NCBI GenBank assembly: GCA_004431415.1
Contig: QPMI01000480.1
Span: 1-58,177 of the forward strand
Direction: 5' to 3'
Length of the DNA: 58,177 nt
Origin: Cyanophora paradoxa
Taxonomy: Eukaryota; Glaucocystophyceae; Cyanophorales; Cyanophoraceae
Shown here: positions 18,651 through 28,280 of the stretch, in pieces
Numbering within the stretch: position 1 is the stretch's first letter
Layout of the letters: each line of letters starts with the position of its first letter
Program-made: the position numbers and the translations under genes
The notes under the pieces: model-generated
Databases searched by the model: none
What the model saw: the letters and a program-made list of their open reading frames with translations, nothing else
Told to the model about the DNA's origin: nothing

Positions 18651-21600
18651 GCCAGTGGGATAAGCCTAGAAGCCTAGAAGCCTAGAAGCCTAGAAGCCGG
18701 CGCGGCCCAGCGATGCGGCGAGAAGCCTAGCCTCAGAAGCCTAGGGGAGGCCCCGGGGCCCCGCGGAGCCGTCTAAGCCTCGCCCGCACGGTGCGTCCAA
18801 GCCTCGCCCGATCGCGAGGCCTGAACCCTAGCCCGCGTCGGGCCCACGCCAGCGAGCCGCCGAAGCCTAGCCCGCTAGCCTAGCTCGGCTCGGGGGGCGG
18901 CGGGGGCTCGACGCCTTAGGCCCTCCGGGCCTATCCCTACAAGCCGCAGGCCAAGGCTTGCGTCCTAGCTCGCCAGGCCTGGGCGCGTCGGGCCGCTGGG
19001 CGGCGCACTTGCTCGGGTGGGTGAGGATGCCGTGCGGGGCCAGCGCCGCGCCGCCTGCATGAGAGCCGTCGGCGGGGACAAGTGAAGGCAGCGAGCGGAG
19101 GCGGGTGGGGCGGGGTCGGCGGACCGAGGAAGCCGGCGTAGTTGGCGCAGGGCGGGCGGAACTCCGTCGAGTAGAGGTAGATGTTGACGACGGCGAGGCA
19201 GAGGAGGAGGGCGGCGAGGAGCGAGGGCCCCACGCGGTCGCCGTACGAGCCGGCCGTCTTCTCCGAGATCCGCCGCATCCGGTTGTGGTACATCCCCGTC
19301 GCGTACCTAAGAAAGAGAGAGAGAGAGAAGAGGTTAGAACAGATTACTTAACGAGGAGAGGTAATTAGACTTCTTAGAGGGGCTAGAACGGGATTAGCTA
19401 GAACAGGTTAAGTTGAGCTTCTTTCTAGAGGGGTTAGAACGAGATCAGCTGGAAGAGATTGAGCTTCTTCTTTCTGTCTCTCTGGGGCGGGGGCGCACAG
19501 GGAGACGAGGATGGCGGAGACAAGGAAGACGATGCCAGAGATGCCGGCCTTGACCGCCGGGCTGTACGGCGAGAGCGGCTCGTACAGCGCGTTCCCTGCG
19601 GTGACGTGAGGCGAGGGGAGGGGAGGGTAGGGGAGGGGAGGGGATGGTAGGAAGGGCGGTCCGGCTAGCTCTCTATCTTAAAGTGGTGGCAGGGTCGAAG
19701 TAAGCGAACCGGAAGAGCCGTGGGACAGCGTGTAGGTGCGGAGTCCGACGAGGGCCCCGCCGACGGTCATGAGGATCACCGCGAAGTGAAGCCTGCGGAA
19801 GAAGAAAGGGCGGTCGGAGCCGGCGCGAGGGGGCGCGCGCGCGGGGTGAGGGAGCGAGCGGCCTAAGCTGCTGCTTCCGGAGCCGGCGGCGGGGGCGGGG
19901 GCGGGGGCGGGGGCGGCGGGTCGAGCAGCGCACCAGTTCATAAACGTGCGCTCGTTCGCGAGGAAAGTCTTGGGCTCGATCTTCTCGGGGACTGTTTTCC
20001 GGCGGGGTCAGAGGCGGAGGTGCGGGGCCGGGCGGGAGCGGGGCGGGAGCGGGGCGCACTGCGGATGCGCTTGCGCATCTCCGCGAGCTCCTTCTCGCGC
20101 TCGGAGGGGCCGGGCCGGCCCATCCCGAACGGCAGCTTGCTCCGGATCGTCTCCACCAGCGACTTGGGCTGGGCGGGCGGCGGCGTCGCAGGCTTGGCCG
20201 TCTTGGTCGGCGGCGGCGGCGCGGGGGCGGCGGGGGCGGCGCCGCGCGCCGGCGCCGCGGGCGGGGCCGGCGAGCGCGGCGAGGCGGCGCCAACGCCGGC
20301 GCCGACGCCGGCGGCGGCGGCCTCGGGATTCGGTGTAGGGTTCTTAGAGCCGGTGGGGGCCGAGATGGGCGGCACGATGGCGGGCTGGGCCGAGCGGGGG
20401 GCGGTCAGGCGCCCCGCCAAGTCCTTCTTCGCCTGGGCGGTGTTGGGCAGGGGCGGCGGCGAGCGCCGCGGGTCGGCGCCCATCGAGGAGCGGGCCGCGG
20501 CGTTCTCCTGGGCGCGGATGGACGCCAGCTTGGGCAGAGACTCGTCGGCCATCTCGCTGTTGGGCATTCCCCACCACCAGGGCAGGACCTGGCGGCCGCC
20601 CCCCGCTCGGCTTTGGGTTGCGTGGCGCGGGGCGCGCGCTCTCAAGGGCGGACCTTGACTTGCTCGTTCATGAGGACCGAGACCCCGTGCATGAACTTGG
20701 AGAACTTGTGCACCTGCGCGGCGGGGAAGGGCCGGGCTCAGCTGCCCGCCGGAGCCGCTGCGGCACCGCTGGCCGCCCGTCTCACCTCCAGCACCAAGTC
20801 GGAGTCGACGATCTCCTCTACCCACTTGGGCCGCGCGCTGCGCGGGAGGGGTACACTCGCACTCAGAAGAAAGCTCCCGGAGCCTCGTACCCGCCACAGA
20901 GCCACGTACCCCTGGAGCTTGACCTCGAGGACGCCGTACGGGAACCAATCGACTTCGCTGGCCTGGCGGAGGAGAGATTAGATTAGTCAGGGCCATAGGA
21001 GTACGTGAACAGTGGGGGTACGCACGATGGGGTTGAAGGTGCGGGTCTCGTTGTACCCCCGGCACCAGGAGGAGCGGAGCGCGGGGTCCTCACAGTTGGG
21101 CCGCCCCCGCTCGAGCAGCATACAGAGGCCAACGTCCAGCGAGATTCGAACCGACGCGTCCCCGGGTACCTAGTAACACGGCACCGATTCAGTCGGGCTC
21201 GCGCTCCCGGGAGGCCGCGGGCGCCGGGGTACCTGGAAGGCGACGCGGCGGTACTCGGTACGGACGACCGGGCTCAGCTTCCTCGTCAGGACGGCCATCT
21301 GCGGCGGGTACGGCGATCAAAGGGGTACGAAAGGGACGGGCGGAGCGGAGGGGGGTACCTGAACTTCGGTGGAGAGGGTCTCGAGGTCGTTGGCGGCTCT
21401 CTTCATCTTCCCCGCCTTCGGGTTGCCGGCCTGGGCGAGGGGGGCGATCGGCGGGGGGTACGGGATCTGGGGAGGGTTCAACGGGGGGTACGCGCACCTT
21501 CTCGGCGTCGGCGGCCTCCTTGCGCATCTTCTCGATGCGCTTGGCGAGCGTGTACGAGCCGTTGAGGAAGCCCTGTGCGCGCGCGCGGGCGGGCAGGGTT

Positions 21601-23183
21601 TCAGCTCCGGGCGGGGTACACCAAAACAAGCCGGGGGGGTACGCCGACCTCCACGTTCTCCTCCTTGAGGGAGAAGCGCTGCTTGACGGAGGCTTCGTCG
21701 ACCCAGGACTCGTGGTGCGTCTTCCGCTCGACGTAGCACTCCTGCGGAGGGGGCGGAGGGCGGGCGGTGAGGAAAGGGGCGAGGCGGCGAGGGGCGAGGG
21801 GCGAGCGAAGGCGAGGGGGTAGAGAGAACGGACCTTTGGGCGGCCGTCGCCGTACCACCGGATACGGAGCGCGATGGCGCCCTCCTCGCGCTTCATGCGC
21901 TCGTGGTAGAGATCGAGCTGTACCCCCCCCCCCACTAGAGTCGGCCGGGACTGGGCGGGACGCGGGTTCGGATCGCGCCGCGCACGTTCGGGGAGTCGAA
22001 GTAGATCGACGAGACGAGCCCGCCCGTGTCCGAGTCGCCGTACACCGAGGCCAGCTCCAGGTGCGGCTGCGGGGGTACGGCGTCAAGATCAATCCGAAAA
22101 AGGGCGGTCGCAGGTTCGAACCAGGATCTTGGCCTTGAGCTCGAGGACGCGCTCGGGGCGGACCCAGTACTTGCGGGTCACTGCGCGGGTCGGGGGGAGA
22201 GCGGCGGCCCGGGGTCGGGAGGGCCGGGCCGGGGCGGCGGAGCAGAACAGGGGTACACGCACTGCGCTCGAAGTCCTGGGATTCCTCGGTAGGCTTCGCT
22301 TTCGGCTCGACGCGCTTGCCGTCGGCGCCGGCCGCCGCCGGCGCGCCCGCGCCCGCGGCCGGCTGCCCTTCGCCCTCGCGCATGTGCAGCCACATCTCTG
22401 CCGTGCGCGTGAGCGAGAGCGCGGCCGACCGGCGCCGCGCCGTGGGCCCCGCGCACCGTTCAGCGTGTCCAGCACGTTCTGGTACGCGGGCGAGTAGAGC
22501 TGGCTGACCACCTTCTCGTACTCAGGCAGCAGCTGCAGCGCTCCGCGATGCATCTTGTCGTGCTTCTTCAAGATCTTGGCCACGGCCGTGCCTGCGCGGC
22601 GGCCGCGGGCGCGTGCGTGAGGGGCCGCTCCCAGCGCGGCCCGCGACGACGGCGCACCGTTCAGGCGCGTGAACTGATCCAGCCGAACCATCATCAGGGA
22701 TATGTCCGAGGCCTCCTGCGCCGCAAGGTGACGCACATCCGACTCCTGCGGTGGCGGTAAGATGCGATCAGGATTCGATATGCGCCCCTTCCTTTTGTGA
22801 ACGCACGGCGAGCGTTGTAGCGCGCTTGTTGAGGTTCTCAGTGCGCTGCTGAAGCTCCTGGTGCTTTTCTGCAAGGAACTGGGACACCCGCCCCAGCTCC
22901 GCGCGGAGCTCTGCCTCGAAGAGCTTTTCGGCAGCATCCAGGTCCTCCTGGCCTGCGGAGAGCGGTTCGATTAAGTGCAAAACATCGAGGCGCATCGCTC
23001 CGCTCACTTTGCGCGGCGCTTAGGATGTTGCGAAGCGTCTTTTTGAGCTTCTTGTACGCGAGCGCATGCGGTGACCACTCGGGATCGTGCGCTGCGATAC
23101 GCGTTAAAGGTTAACAAGAGGGAGGTTAACAACGACGAAGGGCCGCGCTGCGACTTACTCGCGAGGACCTTGCCGAATTTCAT
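17475..23183 (-). CDS. VTC4: Vtc4-like polyphosphate polymerase (SPX-VTC-3TM) with probable lumenal beta-propeller extension
   Basis: ATG 23183 opens MKFGKVLA, the classic SPX start; exon 2 gives DPEWSPHALAYKKLKKTLRN, followed by AEKLFEAELRAELGRVSQFL, SDISLMMVRLDQFTRLN and GTAVAKILKKHDKMHRG, whose lysines form the inositol-pyrophosphate pocket. The polymerase domain follows: TRKYWVRPERVLELKAKILV, LVSSIYFDSPNVRG, YHERMKREEGAIALRIRWYG (the R-x-R pair of the tunnel), YVERKTHHESWVDEASVKQR, FPYGVLEVKLQGY and HKFSKFMHG. A low-complexity Pro/Ala linker leads to ANERTFMNW and three membrane helices: LHFAVILMTVGGALVGLRTY, VKAGISGIVFLVSAILVSLC and GPSLLAALLLCLAVVNIYLY. VTC enzymes make polyP from ATP and pass it into acidocalcisomes or vacuoles. 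The frame then continues through an in-phase intron (NYAGFLG|GAALAPHG) toward propeller exons ending at 17475. Exons and the 3' fusion are hand-built. Confidence 0.8.
18660..18700. repeat. CCTAGAAG tandem repeat in intron
   Basis: Four tandem copies of AAGCCTAG followed by further scattered AAGCCTAG words to about 18745, in the presumed intron between the VTC membrane region and the propeller exons. Confidence 0.7.
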
Positions 23184-23793
23184 CGCTGCGGGCCGGCGAG
23201 CATCAGCGACATGCTCATATCAGAGCCCAGCTATGATATCGAGACGACTGACGCACTGAGTCAGAGGTGGTCAGCGCGAGATGCGGCCGGTCCGAAGTCC
23301 CACCGTCGACCCCAAAGGCCTGCTTACAGGCCTCCGATCGATGAGCGCGGGGGAACGACGTCAACGGCGCTGGCTGACGCGCTCCAGAGAGGCGTCTTAG
23401 CCTTGCGCAAGCCGTCTCTTTGGGGGTACACTCACACTCACTCTACTCTACCAGCTTCGCCACGGCGTCCACCAGCACAGCTCGAACGGCGGCCAAGCGA
23501 ACTCGGGAAGAGGCACAGCTCGACTACGGAACGATGGTCCGCCCCGCCCGCCCTTTCGGTCAATGTGAAGGGGAACACGGCTCGAGGCCGGGACCGCGCG
23601 CGGCGCTCGCATAGCGTTCTTTCCGGCCTTGGCCGATCCTATACGATAGCGTGAAGGGAATCGAGCGGCCCTGGTGCCCCCCGCGCTTGTCACCTGCGCC
23701 TGACCGTTTAGCGAGACCCGGCGCCCCAGTCAGCGCGGCCCCCATTTCCTTTCCGAGTCCCGCGCGCCGTATACTGACGATCTTCCTGAGCAG

Positions 23794-24802
23794 GAGAACG
23801 TGTCGCCAGCGGTCATCACTCGTCTGGCCCGCGAGCTGCGCGAGCTCGCCACGACGCCCCCGGAGGGGATCCGCGTCATCATCAACGAGGAGAAGATCAC
23901 CGATGTTGTTGCAGACATCGAAGGCCCCGGTGCGTAGCTTCAGCGCGCCACGAGCTACCCTCGACGTTATTTCGGGGGGTCTCGCTCCAACGTTCCAGTG
24001 GACTGACCGAACTGCGGGGCCGAGCAGTGGGCACTCCGTACGAAGGAGGCGTTTTCAGGATGCGTCTTGCGCTCGGACAGGACTTCCCTCAAGCGCCTCC
24101 TCGTGGTGCGCCGGCGCAAGGAACCGGAGCCTCAATCGCAACTCGGTTGGCCCTGACGCGCGCCCTAACCTGCGCAGGCTACTTCATCACGAAGATCTTC
24201 CATCCTAACGTGGCCAACAACGGCGAGATCTGCGTGAACGTTCTCAAGAAGGACTGGAAGAGCGACATGGGTCTGCAGCACGTCCTCCTGGTCGGCCCCG
24301 CTTCTCCCACGCGCCGCGCGCTCTCTCAACTCACTTCTCTGCGATCGTTTCGCAGGTGATCCGGTGCCTCCTCATCGTGCCGTTCCCGGAGTCGGCGCTC
24401 AACGAGGAGGCTGGCAAGCTCTTCATGGAGGACTACGAGGAGTACTGCCAGCGCGCGCGCATGTTCACGGGGTTCGCGCGAAAAGAGGAATCCGCCGGCG
24501 CGCTGGCCGCCCGAGGCTCACGCGGGGCGCACGCCACGCAGTATCTACGCGAAGGCCGAGAAGAAGGCGGAGGCTTCTTCCTCGAAGGAGGGCGTGGAGA
24601 CCAAGGCCGGCGAGGCACAGGCGAAGGAGCCCAACGGCAGCGGTGCACTCCCCTGTCCGCGGCCGTCTCGCCCGCCGCTGACTCGCGCGCGCCTCGGGCA
24701 GAGTCGCCAGCAGCAGCGCTGAAGAAGGCGCCGTCGGCCGCGAAGCCGGAGGAGCAGAAGAAGGCCGCGATCGACAGGAAGCGCAGCATCAAGCGGCTGT
24801 GA
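23794..24802 (+). CDS. UBE2S: UBE2S-like ubiquitin-conjugating enzyme E2 (first exon missing)
   Basis: Exon 1 seen here (23794-23931) reads [20 protein letters not shown] and [15 protein letters not shown]; an in-phase intron joins [20 protein letters not shown] (about 24028-24100), then [20 protein letters not shown] with [11 protein letters not shown] (about 24180-24292), in which the Cys of GEICVNVLK is the catalytic thioester residue. The next exon (about 24356-24520) has [21 protein letters not shown] Lys/Glu-rich tail follows, ending [10 protein letters not shown] at 24802. The order and wording follow UBE2S closely, including the basic C-terminal peptide with final -RL that docks UBE2S on the anaphase-promoting complex. 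UBE2S extends K11-linked ubiquitin chains in mitosis. The true ATG exon, upstream of the CAG acceptor at 23791-23793, was not found with confidence. It is divergent from the VTC gene. Confidence 0.85.
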
Positions 24803-25251
24803 GGGCCCGCGCCCGCCGGCCGGCGCAACTTTCGCCCCTCCCGACCCCGCCGTCCCACCGAAGCTCATCATCGGCCCTCCACCAGCCTCCACCTCGATCG
24901 ACTCTCTACCCACCGCCGCCATGCTTGTCAGCGTGGCGCCGGAGCCCTTCTCTCGAGGCTTTAGCCCCGCCAGCCGTGCTTTTTCGTCCCTCCCGTCCCT
25001 TCTCCGCACGGAAACTGCGACAGCTACGTCAGCGCAGCCCTTTTTGCCGCTTCGTTTGCCACAACCCAGTGGCCAGCGCCTAGCCAGCCCAGGTTCTAGC
25101 CAGCCTAGCCGTAGGATGGCATCACATTGAAATACAAAGCGAACTTGAAATACTGGAAATCGATACTGCGTAACGCGGGTATAGTACATGCTACATGCTT
25201 AGACTTCGGCCTGGGGCCACGCATTGGTTGCTCTTCTTGCACGTCTTCAGC

Positions 25252-26050
25252 TTAAGCGGAGGCGGCGGCGGCGTCGCGGGTGACGTATCCGGCGGTGCCG
25301 ACCTCGGGATCGTCGGCCGCGCTCCGCTGGTTCTTCATGGCGGCGTGGAGCACAATAAAGACAGCGCTCGTCCCAGTGACCCAGAAGATCACTGCAAGCG
25401 GCGGCGGCTCGTTCAGGCGGAGTGGGCGGGACGGGGAGGGGGAAGCGGGCGTGCGGGACAGGCGCACTAGAGTGGGCGCCCGTCACGAGGAGCACGACGA
25501 CTGAGACGACTGTCAAGTACAGAACCTGTCGCGGCGCGGCGGCGAGCGTCAGGCGGGGCGGAGGGGCGCGAGGGAGGCGAATGAGGGCGGGAGGGGGGGG
25601 CGACACCTTCTCCTGCGCGCGGGGTCGGCGTGAGCGAAAGAAGAAGAAGAAAGGGGAGGAAAGAAAGGAGGGGAAAGAAGAGCGCACGCGGTCAGAGACG
25701 ACGCGGCTGGCGATGACGAGGGGCGCGTCGCGGAACATGAGGAGGTAGAGCCACGCCGAGCCGACGACGATGAGCGTAATAGCGCTCACGGGGCTGCTGA
25801 TAATGCCGAACAGCAGCAGACCGCCGACCAGGATCGCGTAGCTGCGGGCGGGGCGGGGCGGCAGCGTCAACGCGGCCGGTGCGGCGCGGGCGGTCGACGC
25901 ACTTCGCTGTGGACCAAAGGCGGAAGGAAGGCGTCGGAACAGTTAGCTAGAAACGCTTCCGTACCGCTGCGGGCGGCGCACCGGCGTAGTATGGCACATT
26001 CTCGGTAAGGCGGCGGGAGATCTCAGGGGCGGCTGCGGCACGTCTCAGCG
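25252..26050 (-). CDS. PRA1-family (prenylated Rab acceptor) membrane protein
   Basis: Minus-strand exons: RRLTENVPYYAG (about 26020-25980), then YAILVGGLLLFGIISSPVSA, LIVVGSAWLYLLMFRDAPLV and SRVVSDR (about 25845-25690), VLYLTVVSVVVLLVTGA (about 25525-25475) and FWVTGTSAVFIVLHAAMKNQ with a hydrophilic tail DDPEVGTAGYVTRD ending at 25252. The N..YY..NYA start, two hydrophobic pairs and the P-L-V-I-..-R.VSDR loop are PRA1 hallmarks. These proteins sit in ER/Golgi/endosome membranes and help prenylated Rab GTPases reach membranes. The initiating ATG upstream of the RRLTEN exon was not identified; the exon may begin further 5'. The gene is convergent with the UBE2S-like gene. Confidence 0.8.
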
Positions 26051-26119
26051 GCGCGGCGGGAGCGACTGGGGCGATGTGCTAAAGCGAGCACTATGAAATG
26101 GCTTCACGCACTCTTCGGC

Positions 26120-26950
26120 AGGGAGAAGTCGGAGACCTTGATGAAGTCCGGCCACGGCTTGATGCTGCGGCGCCGGCGCTCGGACGGGCGCGGCTCAGGG
26201 CGGCGAGATGAAGGCGCACTTCTCGAGGTACTTGGATTTGGCGACCTCGAAGCTGCAGAGGGACGGGTCTGAGCCCCGGGCAACGGGAGAATGCTGGCGG
26301 CAGCGTGGCGCACTAGGACACGTTGCTCGGCTGGTCCATGGAGGGCTGATTCACAAAGTTGGAGAACTGCACCAGGTGGTCTCGTTAGCCGCGGCCGGCG
26401 GTATCGCGAGAGGGCCTCGGCTGCTTCAAGCGAAACCGCCGATACGGCGCGCAACGCAGCGGCGGGGCCGCGGGGTAGCACAAACGCACCGAAGAGAGCT
26501 GCGGACGCTGAGTCATCACGGGGCCCGCCGGCGGAGCTCGAGATGAAAATGCAGTTGAGGCTTCCGGGTTGGGTACACAAAACGCTTCAGGCCGACAGTC
26601 GAACCAGCCAGCAGGAGCAGCCAGCTTTGATCCAGGCTTCCATAGTCACCGCTGGGTTGCACAAGTCCGATCGCCGAGCGCATGTCGGGCGTGCGCGCGC
26701 CGTCTTTGTTCGGCGAGGCGAGTACCAGCGCTCCAGCTCCTTTAACGAGCGCTCTAGATCTGATCGCTCCACAGGAGCCCACACTGCGGGCCGTGCGCCC
26801 CTCGGACGCGGTGGCTCCAGAGCAGGTCGGCGTGGAGCTCAGGGAGCCCGGCGACCTCGAGCAGGGCACAGGACCAGAAGCAGTAGCGCCGCAGGATGCA
26901 GGTGGCCCCGCTTTGCACCCTGCGCGCCGCCCAGTTCGATATCGATGCAT
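26120..26950 (-). CDS. Unrecognised multi-exon gene
   Basis: Coherent minus-strand exon pieces with splice-like borders: CILRRYCFWSCALLEVAGLP with ELHADLLW (about 26910-26800), VKGAGALVLASPNKDGARTP (about 26760-26670), ALFGAFVLPRGPAAALRAVS with LEAAEALSRYR (about 26490-26405), FSNFVNQPSMDQPSNV (about 26366-26315), SLCSFEVAKSKYLEKCAFIS (about 26265-26205) and IKPWPDFIKVSDFSLPKSA ending at about 26110. The pieces are short and I recognise no family; the ALFGAF exon may be a membrane segment. It is head-to-head with the CRAL-TRIO_2 gene, the start regions lying near 26950. The exon model is uncertain and the last two exons could belong to alternative ends. Confidence 0.4.
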
Positions 26951-26979
26951 GGGCCGAGTGGTTCACACGACGCATGCAG

Positions 26980-28280
26980 CGTACTCGCGGCTCCTGACGG
27001 CCGCCCGCACGGAGAACTTTGCCGATTTGGAGAGCCTCGGCATCATCGTGAACGCACGTACGTACGCGCGCCGGCGCGGCAGCGCGCGCGCGCTTGACGC
27101 CGGGATGACGACAGCCGACGACGCGGAGGGAAGGAAGGTCGTGCTGGTCTTCGCGCGGCTGGCGGACGTGCGCCAAGTCAGCTACATTCGTCTGCGGCTC
27201 TTCTTTGTGCACAAGCTGCACCCGATCGTCCGGCACCCGCAAGGATACGTCCTCGGTCCGTCTTCTCCCGCCCGCGCGGGAGCCTGCAGCTGCGGCGGAG
27301 TCTAAGGCGGCGGGCCCCGCGCGCAGTCTTCTTCATGAGCGATATTGCGCTGGCTGAGCGGCCGTCCATGGCGTGGCTTAAGCAAAGCTACCAGATGCTC
27401 TCGCTAGAGTGCGCACGTGCACGTGCCCTGCGCTTCCTCTCGCCTTGCCGACGCGCGCCGCGGCCGGCGCCCTCCCGCAGGTTCCGGAAAAAGCTTAAGC
27501 GTATGATCATAGTCCACCCGTGCGCGCCGCCCGTGACGAGCCGCCGGGGGCGCGGCCGGCCCGCCGAGCCGCCCGCAGGACGCTCTGGATGCGGGCCCTC
27601 TTCGCGTTCTTCGGACCCTTCCTCAGCGAGAAGTTCTGGTCCAAGCTCATCTACGCGAATTACATCGGTGAGCTCCGAAGCACGCGCCGGGTCGCCCGGG
27701 CCGACGCTGGACCCCGCCGGGCCGGGCCGCAGAGGACCTGAGCCCCTACCTCGACGTCGATCGCCTGCCCATCCCGGACTCTGTGTGGCAGTGCGCCGCC
27801 CTCTCCTCTCGGCCCTTGATGATAGATATTGATTGTAATTCGAGTTCGCGAGCTTATTCTGTACCCCTCTCCCCCCCAGGTCGGACCAGGAGCGGAGGGA
27901 CGGGGACCTCACGCCCTCCTTCGACGACGTCGTAAAGGCACGTATACACGTACCCCCCGGTCTAGATCTAGAGTCTAGATAGAGTCTCTGGGCGTGAGAT
28001 ATAATTGACGCGGCCCGCCGCGCAGGGCATTGGCGCCTCCTCGACGATGTGGGCGCACATGGTTCGTTTTTGTATTTCTTAAGGTATAAGATATAAGATA
28101 GGAGATTACATAGACGGAGAGCGAGCGGGCCGCGCCGGCCCGATGCGCGCTCCTTAGCTAGCGATTGTAGGTTCCTCTGCTTCGCTTAGCATCCGGACCC
28201 GCTGACCTGCGGTGCAGTTCGCGCCCTTCTCGTTCCTCGGGCCGAGCATGAACTCGCGCCCCCGCGACACGAGCGACTAG
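26980..28280 (+). CDS. BCH / CRAL-TRIO_2 (Sec14-like) domain protein
   Basis: Exon one here reads YSRLLTAARTENFADLESLG and IIVNA; a GT..CAG intron joins in phase to DDAEGRKVVLVFARLADVRQ, then RLRLFFVHKLHPIV (about 27195-27240), FFMSDIALAERPSMAWLKQS with YQML (about 27330-27395), RFRKKLKRMIIVHP (about 27480-27520), TLWMRALFAFFGPFLSEKFW and SKLIYANYIGEL (about 27580-27675), SPYLDVDRLPIPDSVWQ (about 27740-27792), SDQERRDGDLTPSFDDVVK, GIGASSTMWAHM and FAPFSFLGPSM, stopping at TAG 28278-28280. GR.VVV(F), the W(L)K..Y..L helix and IVHP..W...L..F.PF.S.KF..K..Y are hallmarks of the BCH/CRAL-TRIO_2 domain of BNIP2, ARHGAP1 and GDAP2. It probably binds lipid or small GTPases. No macro or RhoGAP domain is visible. 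The N-terminus is uncertain. Confidence 0.75.
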
